Below, piece after piece: positions 1 through 7,496 of a stretch of DNA of 32,770 nt. The first letter of the stretch is position 1. Each line of letters opens with the position of its first letter. Origin of the DNA: Holophagaceae bacterium (GTDB lineage: Bacteria > Acidobacteriota > Holophagae > Holophagales > Holophagaceae); assembly GCA_017859955.1 (NCBI GenBank), contig JAFNAB010000020.1, positions 1-32,770 of the forward strand, read 5' to 3'. A program made the position numbers and the translations under genes. Under the pieces are notes generated by a model. It saw only the letters and a program-made list of their open reading frames with translations, was not told the DNA's origin and did not search any database.

Positions 1-9
1 GAGGCCCCC

Positions 10-1113
10 ATGTCTGAACCCGAACTGATCCCCCTGAGTCCCCGGCGCAGAACCCGCCAGATCCTGGTGGGAGGCATTCCGGTGGGCGGAGGCGCGCCCA
101 TCACGGTTCAGGGCATGACCAAGACCGACAGCCGGGACGTGGAAGCTACGGTCCGCCAGATCTACGACTACGCCGCCGCCGGGTGCGAGATCGTGCGGGT
201 CTCGGTGCCGACCCAGCAGGCAGGCGAAGTCTTCGGAGAGATCTGCGCCCGCAGCCCCATCCCGGTGGTAGCCGACATTCATTTCGACTACCGGCTGGCC
301 CTCATGGCCGCCGACGGCGGCGCCGCCTGCCTGCGCATCAACCCCGGCAACATCGGAGGCCAGGATCGGGTCAGAGCCGTGGTGGCCAAGGCCGGAGAGA
401 AGGGCATCTCCATACGCATCGGGGTCAATGCCGGCAGCCTGGAAAAGGAGCTTCTGGAGAAGTTCGGCCATGCCAGCCCCGAGGCCATGGTGGCCAGCGC
501 CCTGCACCACCTGGAACTCCTGGAGAAGGAGGGCTTCACCAATACCAAGATCAGTCTCAAAGCCAGCGATGTGGTGCGCACGGTCCAGGCCTACCGTCTC
601 CTGGCTTCCCAGGTGGACTATCCCCTCCATCTCGGCATCACCGAGGCTGGGACCCCCTGGGGTGGCACCATCCGCAGCGCCGCGGGCATGGGCATCCTTT
701 TGGCCGAGGGCATCGGTGACACCATCCGGGTCTCCCTTACGGGCCCAGGCACCGAGGAGTGCCGCGTGGGCCATGAACTCCTGCGCAGCCTCAACCTGCG
801 CAAGGGCGGCTTCCGCCTGGTGAGCTGCCCTGGTTGCGGACGCCTCCAGGTGGACCAGCACCGCCTGGCCGCGGAGATCGAGGAGGGCCTCCGGGAGATC
901 GGCGACTCCGGCATTACCTACGCCGTCATGGGCTGCGCGGTGAATGGCCCCGGCGAGGCCAAGGATGCCGACCTGGGCGTGGCCGGCGGGAACGGCGAAG
1001 GCCTGATTTATCGCAAGGGGCAACTCCTGCGGAAGGTGAAGGAGGAGGAGATCCTCAGCGCCTTCCTTGAGGAGGCCCGTCGCCTCAAGGCTGAACGTGA
1101 AGCGGCGGTCTAA
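10..1113 (+). CDS. ispG: 4-hydroxy-3-methylbut-2-en-1-yl diphosphate synthase (IspG/GcpE)
   Basis: IspG is the iron-sulfur enzyme of the MEP isoprenoid pathway that reductively converts methylerythritol cyclodiphosphate to HMBPP in the cytoplasm. The 367-residue protein has the compact bacterial two-domain form: an N-terminal TIM barrel ([13 protein letters not shown] near residue 32, then [13 protein letters not shown] and RINPGNIG) and a C-terminal 4Fe-4S domain. The cluster ligands are visible as SCPGCGR (about residue 273) and [11 protein letters not shown] (about residue 308). The ATG at 10 follows a GAGG ribosome-site-like sequence at the window edge. The stop lies 4 bp before yidD, so the two are probably co-transcribed. 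Length and motifs are complete, so the assignment is secure. Confidence 0.96.
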   Translation: MSEPELIPLSPRRRTRQILVGGIPVGGGAPITVQGMTKTDSRDVEATVRQIYDYAAAGCEIVRVSVPTQQAGEVFGEICARSPIPVVADIHFDYRLALMAADGGAACLRINPGNIGGQDRVRAVVAKAGEKGISIRIGVNAGSLEKELLEKFGHASPEAMVASALHHLELLEKEGFTNTKISLKASDVVRTVQAYRLLASQVDYPLHLGITEAGTPWGGTIRSAAGMGILLAEGIGDTIRVSLTGPGTEECRVGHELLRSLNLRKGGFRLVSCPGCGRLQVDQHRLAAEIEEGLREIGDSGITYAVMGCAVNGPGEAKDADLGVAGGNGEGLIYRKGQLLRKVKEEEILSAFLEEARRLKAEREAAV

Positions 1114-1117
1114 GGCC

Positions 1118-1396
1118 ATGACCTGGGCCATCGCCTTAGGGATCTATCTGGTCATCGAGGCCTTCCTGCCCGTACGTTTCCAGCCCAGCGCCTGGGTGCT
1201 CCGGGGCGCCATCCGGGTCTATCAGGTCACCCTGAGCCCCACCCTGCCCACCCAGTGCAAGTACCACCCGACCTGCAGCCACTACGGCCTGGAGGCCATC
1301 CGGAAATACGGCAGCCTGCGAGGCGGCCTCCTCACCTCCTGGCGCATCCTGAGGTGCAATCCATTCAGCAAGGGGGGAGAGGACCAGGTGCCCTGA
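1118..1396 (+). CDS. yidD: Membrane protein insertion efficiency factor YidD
   Basis: This is a 92-residue protein of the YidD (DUF37) family, an inner-membrane-associated factor that helps YidC/Sec insert membrane proteins. The family signature is complete: YQVTLSP, then C-x-Y-x-PTCSxY (residues about 45-55), RKYG, the RGG stretch, and a terminal [10 protein letters not shown] hydrophobic or amphipathic N-terminal segment ([18 protein letters not shown]) precedes it. I prefer the ATG at 1118, 4 bp after the ispG stop, with TAAGG just upstream; a TTG 17 codons earlier (1067) would overlap ispG. yidD usually sits with rnpA, yidC and oxaA, so its position after ispG is a local arrangement. Confidence 0.92.
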   Translation: MTWAIALGIYLVIEAFLPVRFQPSAWVLRGAIRVYQVTLSPTLPTQCKYHPTCSHYGLEAIRKYGSLRGGLLTSWRILRCNPFSKGGEDQVP

Positions 1397-1429
1397 GCTA
1401 AGGGGCAGAGCAGATAGCGTTGCATTTGA

Positions 1430-1657
1430 TACTCCCCAAGCAGGTCTTCGGGCATCAGGACGCTCAGAGAAGCCTACCCCGACCTGCAGCTCATCATCGC
1501 CGCTGGTACCGGATGGAGCAGCCGCGAGCTGGAATATGCCATGGCTTGGAAACTGAGCAAGCCGAAGCCCCCGGGATAGAACAGACACTCCAAGGCGGAA
1601 GCCATCCTCCTGGCCGCTCTCCAGATACAGCAGCTCAAAGCAAGACCGGGAGCGTAA
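1430..1657 (+). pseudogene. Unrecognised decayed coding remnant after yidD
   Basis: Read in the frame starting at 1430 this stretch looks like protein: it contains TLREAYPDLQLIIAAGTGW and RELEYAMAWKLSKPKPPG, then an in-frame TAG at 1577-1579. It resumes in the same frame with KAEAILLAALQIQQLKA before TAA at 1655. No start codon with a ribosome site is visible, and no family is recognised. The amino-acid texture (amphipathic, Lys/Glu/Leu rich, third-position GC) suggests the 3' part of a former gene. A chance open frame is the alternative, and confidence is low. Confidence 0.28.
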
Positions 1658-1925
1658 TGAACGACTAGGCACCCCCCCAAAGCAAGAAACCATCTGGGAT
1701 GGAGGAGATGAACAGGAAAATTCGAAGACAATTGTGACAAAGAGACAAGCTTGCCGCTGGCCTTCCGTTTATCCTTGAATCAGCTTGGTTCATCCGGCGA
1801 CATGAGATCATGGATGTATACATGTGCATCATCCGCCTCCATCAACCATTGAAAACAATGATTAGCAAGGGCATTAGACATCCAAACCTTCAGAATCACC
1901 TGGGCAGGTGGGCGTGTGAAATGTC
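1658..1925. other. Non-coding leader upstream of the first polysaccharide module
   Basis: No gene is seen here. The stretch is more AT-rich than ispG. It holds two small perfect inverted repeats: ATGTATACAT at 1814-1823, and CACCTG-GG-CAGGTG at 1897-1910, the latter ending 15 bp before the ATG at 1926. A TTGAAA at 1849-1854 could serve as a -35 box, but the matching -10 region (CATTAG, 1872-1877) is poor, so no promoter is claimed. The hairpin at 1897-1910 is placed where it could act as an operator or affect ribosome access. Confidence 0.35.
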
Positions 1926-3206
1926 ATGAAAATCCTTTTCGTTTCTGAGTCCGACTACTTCACAAGCATCTTTATCGAGCATGCGAAATACCTGCCTGAA
2001 GCAGAAATCGGCTTCATGGGATTTTATTGGAGTAGTGGACACAGTATCCGAAAAGAGGGTTTTAGATATTTCCATGTGCCATTTCACGGGAAGTCAATTC
2101 CACCGCACAGAATGCCATTCTTGGTCGAGATGGTTGGGAAACGACACGATTCAAAAGAATATTCGAAGACATTTAGAAATGCGCTCGGATGCTGCCGAGA
2201 TATAGCCCAATCAACTTTAGATAAATTTAATCCAGATTTGGTGGTATATGGAACCATAGAATCCGCAATCGCATATTCCGCATACAAGGCATCAACCATG
2301 AAGGGGATACCATGCATTGGATTGCAGACATCTTTCGCAAAAAATAGACACATAAATAACCATTATGGCGAACATTGGATCGAGCGAATCCAGGAAATGA
2401 AAATTCCCAAAAGCCTTCAAATCGCACCTGAGAGCTCAATCGCTAAAATTGAAAAATATGATTACAGAAGGGTAAACAACAACAAGGCATGGCCCCTCCA
2501 ACGAATAATGCGCTTGTCTGAAAGACTGTGGAGAACGCTGTCTGGGGGCATTGCATTTGACACAGTCCAGGAACTGAGTTCGCTAGCCTGGGCAAAGGCT
2601 TTCAGGCGAACGTGGTTTCCTGGAGTCAAACGACTAGACACCCTGGATGACGCAGGCAAGCGGTTCATTCTCATCGCGATTAATCAACCATGCATTGAAA
2701 ATGCGTTCACAATCGCTGAACTAATGGAATTTGCCGTCAAGGCGATCCCGAAAGGCTATGCGATCGTGCTCCGTCCCCACCCAAACGAGCACCCCTTCCC
2801 GATCCCAGAAAGCATGTTGTCCGCATTGCGCAAGCGCAACGCCCTGGTCTCTCAGTCAGGCTCAGGGCCAGCCCTTAGCGCGCTTGTCTCCCAGTGCGCC
2901 GCTTTGTTGACCATGAACTCAGCGGTTGGAATCGAGGCTTTGATGCTTGGAAAACCAGTATTCACTGCAGCCCCAGCCATCTACGCGCGTCCCGGTCTAG
3001 CCACACCGATATCCAAGGATGACGCAAGAGCAGTGCACAGCTTCCTGGAGTCCCCTGTAATTAAGGGGCCAGCGCTTTCAGAGACCGCCAGATTCCGCCA
3101 CTGGCTGACCGAGGAACACATGACTTCGTTCACACTCCAGGATGGGCCAGAAGGACATGGTCTCCTGCATAAAATTCGGGCCATGGCCCGAGAAACGAGC
3201 CACTAG
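1926..3206 (+). CDS. KpsS/CapsulePS-type polysaccharide biosynthesis transferase
   Basis: This 426-residue protein most resembles the capsule polysaccharide biosynthesis family (KpsC/KpsS-like, GT-B-like fold), cytoplasmic transferases that use nucleotide-activated sugars. The C-terminal half carries the recognisable features: VLRPHPNEHP (about residue 278) and LTMNSAVGIEALMLGKPVF (about residue 330), the family's HP and T-x-NS-x2-G-x-EAL-x2-GKPV signatures. The N-terminal half is poorly conserved and its DNA is AT-richer than the C-terminal half and the neighbouring genes, which hints at horizontal origin or fusion. The start is the ATG at 1926 without a strong ribosome site. The next gene begins 1 bp after the stop. 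Substrate and linkage cannot be read from sequence. Confidence 0.7.
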   Translation: MKILFVSESDYFTSIFIEHAKYLPEAEIGFMGFYWSSGHSIRKEGFRYFHVPFHGKSIPPHRMPFLVEMVGKRHDSKEYSKTFRNALGCCRDIAQSTLDKFNPDLVVYGTIESAIAYSAYKASTMKGIPCIGLQTSFAKNRHINNHYGEHWIERIQEMKIPKSLQIAPESSIAKIEKYDYRRVNNNKAWPLQRIMRLSERLWRTLSGGIAFDTVQELSSLAWAKAFRRTWFPGVKRLDTLDDAGKRFILIAINQPCIENAFTIAELMEFAVKAIPKGYAIVLRPHPNEHPFPIPESMLSALRKRNALVSQSGSGPALSALVSQCAALLTMNSAVGIEALMLGKPVFTAAPAIYARPGLATPISKDDARAVHSFLESPVIKGPALSETARFRHWLTEEHMTSFTLQDGPEGHGLLHKIRAMARETSH

Positions 3207-3207
3207 C

Positions 3208-4194
3208 ATGTATGCACTGATCCTGAACGATACCCGGGGACATGGGCATCTAGGATGCGGCCTCGTCATGAACCAGCTCCTCGCCGGGTGCTCAACCGCC
3301 GGCATACATCCGTACCGGGTGCTACGCCAAGGGCGGGGACACCTCGCTGCAGTAAGACGCGCCTTGCCAAAAGCCGATATCGTCATCATCAATGGCGAAG
3401 GCACCATGCACCACGATCAGCCTAGCGCACAATCCTTGGCTGAGGCTGGAATCCTGGCTCACCAAATGGGAAAACCCCTGGCATTGATCAACACAGTCTG
3501 GGAGCAGAACTCATTAGTTAACACCCTGCTGCCGTGCGCTAAGCTGATCTACGCGAGAGAATCACGAAGTGCAGCGCAGATCCGCCAGGCTGGGTATTTG
3601 TCAATGGTCGCACCGGATCTTTCTCTCACCACCCCACCGCATTTGGTATTCCAAACCCAAAAGGCATGCGGAAGCCAGGTGGTAGTCCTGGATGACGTCC
3701 GCTGGGACCTGACCCTACTGCTAGCGAGATTTGCCAAGAAGCACGGATTCCCTTTTTTTCGAATGGCCGGTCGACCAAGTCTAAGATCCCGACCGAGCCT
3801 CCAGGCCTGGGGAGACCTCTTTTGTGAAGGAGCACTCGGATCCTCCCTCAACAAAAGGAACATCACAGCCATCTATCAGTCCGAAATCATCGTGACAGGA
3901 AGGTTCCACGGAGCATGTTTGGCAATTCTTGCGGGGCGCCCCTTTCTCGCCCTCCCATCAAATACCCATAAGATCCACGGGATGCTTGAGGACGCAGACC
4001 TAGGAGTGTGCGCCAGGATGCTCGACCTGGAGAACCCCACAGAGAACCAATTAGCCGAGGCGGTCACCGCTTTCCGAGAACAAGTTTCGGACAGTGCTGT
4101 CCAATGGGCATTTCGGGAAGCCTGCCAGAAATATATAAAGAGGGCGCACAGGGAAGCCAAATGCATGTTCAACGCCATCAGAGACATTCGGTAA
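3208..4194 (+). CDS. Polysaccharide pyruvyl transferase family protein
   Basis: The 328-residue product matches the polysaccharide pyruvyl transferase family (PF04230), whose members transfer pyruvate ketals from phosphoenolpyruvate to sugars of exopolysaccharides and cell-wall polymers. Supporting motifs are DTRGHGHLGCG near the N-terminus, INGEGTMHHD (family G-x-GT), VAPDLSLT in the middle, and GRFHGACLAILAGRPF...SNTHK near residue 230-255, the typical RxHG...N-x-K signature. I choose the ATG at 3208, 1 bp after the upstream stop. An in-frame ATG at 3142 would add 22 non-conserved residues overlapping the previous gene. It sits between a KpsS-type transferase and a flippase, so it likely modifies the same glycan. 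Some family members act on other donors, so the donor is not certain. Confidence 0.78.
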   Translation: MYALILNDTRGHGHLGCGLVMNQLLAGCSTAGIHPYRVLRQGRGHLAAVRRALPKADIVIINGEGTMHHDQPSAQSLAEAGILAHQMGKPLALINTVWEQNSLVNTLLPCAKLIYARESRSAAQIRQAGYLSMVAPDLSLTTPPHLVFQTQKACGSQVVVLDDVRWDLTLLLARFAKKHGFPFFRMAGRPSLRSRPSLQAWGDLFCEGALGSSLNKRNITAIYQSEIIVTGRFHGACLAILAGRPFLALPSNTHKIHGMLEDADLGVCARMLDLENPTENQLAEAVTAFREQVSDSAVQWAFREACQKYIKRAHREAKCMFNAIRDIR

Positions 4195-4207
4195 GAAGGA
4201 AGGCTTG

Positions 4208-5599
4208 ATGACTCGAATGGAACGAGCCTTCCAAGGCGGAAGCTTGGTTGCGGCCAACCATCTTGCCGGGATCTGTATTTCGGCAGCAGCAGCCCTGCTG
4301 GTATCCAGGGCTTTGGGACCGAAAGGCTTTGCCGTTATTGCCATCTGCGGATCCATCACTGCTGTGACGCGCATCATCAGCCGACTGGGAATCAATGCCT
4401 ACCTAATCACGCAACCTGAGGCCCCTGCAGAGGAGGATTACCACATCGCCCTAACGGCGATGCTAGCCTCATCCATTGCAACCGGAAGCATCACAATACT
4501 GCTCCTTCCGGGAATGGAAAGATTCAGCCATGTTACCGGCATCTTCTGGCCGGGGGTGGCGACCATCGCCCTCCTGCCCCTCCATGTTGCCTCACTACCC
4601 GCCATTACTCGATTGGAACGCAATCTCCAATTCAAGAAACTGATGCAGATTGAATTCGTTGCTCAGTTGCTAGGACCGAGCATTGGAATAGGTCTCGTTT
4701 TGAAGGGATGGGGAATCTGGGGGATACTGCTGGGCTGGCTGGCAAGAGCGCTGTTTACAGCCCTAGCCCTTTGGATCACCGTCCGGCAGTTACCTCGATT
4801 TGCCTGGGATGGCCGCAGGGTATTGCACATGTGTAAGTTCGGGTTCAAGTATCTGCTCGCCTCCAGTATCGACCAAAGTCGTAATCTGTTACTTCTGTTC
4901 ACCGTCGGACGGGTGATAGGGCACGAAGCGGTGGGCCATATTGAACTAACCCTTCGCGCACTGCGCCTCATCACACCCATTAGAGCCGCTGCGGGGCGGG
5001 TTCTGCTGCCAGCCCTCGCTCCGCTCGCCAGAATCCCAAGAATGTTCACCAAAGCAATCACGGCAAGCGTGGAAACAGAGCTAATGCTGAGCGTTCCCAT
5101 CACAGTTGCAGGAGCTTGGCTCTACCCATATTGCGTTCGGCTCCTGCTGGGAGCAGCCTGGCAGCCGACGATCCAAGTCTTTCCATGGATGGCCGGGGCT
5201 GCACTTCTCACTTCAACCCACGCGACCGTGTTGAGTGCCTTGCACATCCGGGGGTATTTCAAGGAATCAATCTTATCCAACAGCCTAGGCCACCTTTGTT
5301 TGGTCCTGCTTGTATTCATGCTGGGGAGTCATTTCGGGCTGGAAGGTTGTGCCGCCGCAGGCATTTTTGCTTGGCCCACATTCTGGTTCCGGGAGTGGAT
5401 TGCCGCGAAATACCTTGACACCCGTTGGAGCCGCAATGCTGTTGCCTGGGCTATGGGTGGTAGTGCTGCCTGCTTCGCGGAACGCCACGGGATCCTGTTC
5501 CTCATGCCACTTGCCATTGTTTCAGTGATCACTTTTCCTGCCATTCATCGGCGCATGATGGCATTGCTCTGCTCCAGTCACTCTCTTCCGCGCTCTTAG
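4208..5599 (+). CDS. Oligosaccharide flippase family protein (Wzx-type), copy 1
   Basis: This 463-residue, strongly hydrophobic protein has about a dozen predicted membrane segments and the MATE/PST layout of lipid-linked oligosaccharide flippases. The N-terminal stretch GGSLVAANHLAGICISAAAALLVSRALGPKGFAVIA is the usual first helix pair ending in the LGPxGFG-like turn. Such proteins move undecaprenyl-diphosphate-linked repeat units across the inner membrane. The ATG at 4208 lies 5 nt after AAGGAAGG (4196-4203); an in-frame TTG at 4205 is less likely. It forms a tight run with the two genes upstream. Its stop overlaps the stop of the convergent flavoprotein gene by 4 bp. A second flippase lies at 19512-21020. 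Confidence 0.85.
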   Translation: MTRMERAFQGGSLVAANHLAGICISAAAALLVSRALGPKGFAVIAICGSITAVTRIISRLGINAYLITQPEAPAEEDYHIALTAMLASSIATGSITILLLPGMERFSHVTGIFWPGVATIALLPLHVASLPAITRLERNLQFKKLMQIEFVAQLLGPSIGIGLVLKGWGIWGILLGWLARALFTALALWITVRQLPRFAWDGRRVLHMCKFGFKYLLASSIDQSRNLLLLFTVGRVIGHEAVGHIELTLRALRLITPIRAAAGRVLLPALAPLARIPRMFTKAITASVETELMLSVPITVAGAWLYPYCVRLLLGAAWQPTIQVFPWMAGAALLTSTHATVLSALHIRGYFKESILSNSLGHLCLVLLVFMLGSHFGLEGCAAAGIFAWPTFWFREWIAAKYLDTRWSRNAVAWAMGGSAACFAERHGILFLMPLAIVSVITFPAIHRRMMALLCSSHSLPRS

Positions 5600-6801
5600 C
5601 AAGGAGGGACTCTCCCTAGAGGGCGTCGCAACTTCCGCCACAGCTTGCCTAAGAGGTACCGGGGCCCGGCAGCCCGGAGGGCCCTTCCGAAGCGGTAGTC
5701 GAAGAGGACCTCCATCAGAAGATCCATCTCCTGCTGTTTCAGGAACCGCACCATGCGGTCAAAGCGGCTGTCGTCCTCCTCCAGGTATTTCCGGATGGCC
5801 AGGGCCTCGCAGTGGTTCCAGGACCGGAGGAAACGTTTCTTCATGGCACGCTCGTAGCCCCGGAATGCAGAACCGGGCTGCGCCAGTTCCGCCTCGATGA
5901 AGGGCAACGCAAGCTCGGCGCCCTCCATGGCGAAACGGATGCCCTCACCACCGAGCACGTTGAGGGTGCTCACCGCATCCCCGATGGCGATCACAGGCCC
6001 GGTGGCGTAATGATCCCCCAGGCCTCGGGCGTACCGAAGCAGGCCCCCATGAATATCGAGGGTCCTGCTCCCCGCACGCACTTCCTCCCGAAGATGCCGC
6101 TCGACGAAGGGCCCCAAGTCCGGGCTCTGACGTCCCCGCCCCACGGTGAATACCCCAGCCCCCACCTTGAGGCGCCCCTGCCCCATGGGAAAGATCCAAC
6201 CGTAGCCGCCGGGCACCCAGCCCTTCCCGAGATAGAAAACCAGGCGATCGCCGAAACGCTGGTAAGTGGCTTCATCCACCTCCACTAGGTGCTCCAGTCC
6301 CACGCCGTAGAGGTAGTCCGTGCCGGGTCGCAGGCCGAAGGCCGCCCGCGCAGGCCCCGTGGCATCCACCAGCACCCGAGCCTGAACCTCCTCGTTTCCA
6401 TCCTTGGAGGCCAGCTTCACCCGGCATCCGCCCTCCGGGAGTGCTTCCCATCCCGTCAGCCGCGTCCCCAGGCGCAGCTCAGCCCCCCGAGTCCTGGCTT
6501 CCTCACCCAGGAAGGCCCTCAGCTCCCCGAAATCCAATACGGCTCCCCGGTCCCGGTCCCCGGCCCAGGAGCCGCGCTCCGCCGTGGAAACGATCTCCAG
6601 CCCCTTCCAGCGCGCCTTCACCAGTCCATGGGGCAGGCCCCAGCGGTCCAGGGCCTCCAGAGGCAATCCCGCACTGCTGAAGGGGTTGTGATGCCAATCG
6701 GGAATGGCATCCACCAGCAGAACAGAGCGCCCCTGCCCCGCCAACAGACGGGCCAGATGACCCCCTGCGGGCCCAGCGCCAGCAATCACCACATCGAACA
6801 T
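5596..6801 (-). CDS. Geranylgeranyl-reductase-family FAD-dependent oxidoreductase
   Basis: The 401-residue protein belongs to the geranylgeranyl reductase/ChlP-like group of FAD (PHBH-fold) enzymes, which hydrogenate isoprenoid double bonds in lipids, quinones or chlorophyll side chains. The dinucleotide motif GAGPAG lies at residues 8-13, with the acidic Asp at the end of beta-2 (LLVDA, about residue 31). The second FAD signature, GDAVSTLNVLGGEGIRFAMEGAELA, lies at about residue 280-305. The start is the ATG at 6801, preceded by GGGAG about 6 nt upstream; 20 further upstream codons are open but lack family similarity. It is transcribed against the polysaccharide genes and has no obvious role in them. 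A menaquinone or polyprenol reductase role is conceivable. Confidence 0.82.
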   Translation of the reverse strand: MFDVVIAGAGPAGGHLARLLAGQGRSVLLVDAIPDWHHNPFSSAGLPLEALDRWGLPHGLVKARWKGLEIVSTAERGSWAGDRDRGAVLDFGELRAFLGEEARTRGAELRLGTRLTGWEALPEGGCRVKLASKDGNEEVQARVLVDATGPARAAFGLRPGTDYLYGVGLEHLVEVDEATYQRFGDRLVFYLGKGWVPGGYGWIFPMGQGRLKVGAGVFTVGRGRQSPDLGPFVERHLREEVRAGSRTLDIHGGLLRYARGLGDHYATGPVIAIGDAVSTLNVLGGEGIRFAMEGAELALPFIEAELAQPGSAFRGYERAMKKRFLRSWNHCEALAIRKYLEEDDSRFDRMVRFLKQQEMDLLMEVLFDYRFGRALRAAGPRYLLGKLWRKLRRPLGRVPPC

Positions 6802-6882
6802 GCAGAACTCCCTACCCCACGAGTTGAGCACAAATGCCCCCGCCATGCCGAGGGCCCCCAAAGCCTGAAAGCCATTTCATCT

Positions 6883-6909
6883 GGGATGAAGGGGATAAAT
6901 GGGATAAAA
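6883..6909. repeat. Three tandem GGGATRAAN 9-mers
   Basis: Three consecutive 9-bp units are readable: GGGATGAAG, GGGATAAAT and GGGATAAAA. They lie in the gap upstream of the flavoprotein gene and immediately before a palindromic repeat and a dead GxxExxY gene. The intact GxxExxY locus at 30.85 kb is likewise preceded by three short tandem units (10-mers), so the array is probably part of the same kind of element. Confidence 0.7.
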
Positions 6910-6931
6910 GACAGATTTACTCAGCCCGCTA

Positions 6932-7021
6932 GGCGCTCTGGCCCGCCCCGCCTTGCGGGGGCGCGCGGCAACGCCGTACGCGTTCCGGAGGGGCAAGGGA
7001 GCGAAGGCACCCCAGCGTGGC
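6932..7021. repeat. Truncated REP-like palindromic repeat (left half), copy 1
   Basis: This sequence aligns by eye over about 90 bp with the left part of the palindromic element at 30915-31043. Both begin GGCGCTCTGG and carry a hairpin of CCCCGC/GCGGGG (arms 6946-6951 and 6955-6960 here), a second hairpin CGGC/GCCG (6966-6969 and 6973-6976), then CGCGTTCCG and a G-rich arm. Loop bases differ between copies (CTT against GAA; AAC against TAC) while the stems are kept. The right half, present in the other copy, is missing; the sequence runs straight into the body of a GxxExxY pseudogene. Confidence 0.7.
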
Positions 7022-7022
7022 A

Positions 7023-7337
7023 AACACCCTCGGCCCCGGGTTCCTGGAGAAGCTCTACGAGAATGCCCTGCTCCACGAAATCCGGAAATCAGGCATGAAC
7101 GCCGCGTCCCAACACCCCATCCAGGTCCACTACGATGGCATCCTGATCGGCAGCTAGGCCGCTGGCATCCTGGTAGAAGACCGGATCCTCGTGGAGTTCA
7201 AAGCCCTCCGAATCCTGGAAGACCTTCACACCGCCCAGGGCTTCAACCACCTCAAAGCTACGGGCCTGGCGACATGCCTCCTGATCCATTTCGGCACCCC
7301 CAGGATCCAGATCCGCCGCCTTGCGCCACCCCACTGA
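7023..7337 (+). pseudogene. GxxExxY protein remnant (N-terminus lost, in-frame stop)
   Basis: The conceptual translation is clearly related to the intact GxxExxY gene at 31160-31525. It starts at the equivalent of codon 19 (NTLGPGFLEKLYENAL, containing the G-x2-E-x2-Y motif), continues through QHPIQVHYDGILIG, and ends with LKATGLATCLLIHFGTPRIQIRRL. There is an in-frame TAG at 7155-7157. The catalytic-type Asp of the intact copy's ADLVVE is replaced by Gly (AAGILVE), so even read-through would probably be inactive. The first 18 codons and the promoter region are absent, replaced by the truncated palindromic repeat. Of the region 6802-7496, this remnant and the repeats are the only recognisable content. 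Confidence 0.85.
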
Positions 7338-7496
7338 AAAGCCCGGATAGCAGCGCGCTAGCCCCCAGCCAGGATCCCAGCCCCACTCCTGGTCGACATT
7401 TGCCTACCGCAGGGGCTATCGTGAATAGCAAACCCCAGCCTGGGTCCCCGAGCCTCCTGCTCCCCCCTTGGTAGTCCGTCTTTCTTCGAGTTGCCT

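Noticed and set aside
1592..4245. Shared CCAAGGCGGAAGC at about 1590 and 4231
   Set aside because: A 13-base match in unrelated contexts without flanking similarity; likely chance.
6289..7098. Plus-strand open frame of 269 codons across the flavoprotein start and repeat region
   Set aside because: Proline/glutamine/arginine-rich shadow with no motif; the minus-strand flavoprotein and the GxxExxY remnant explain the region.
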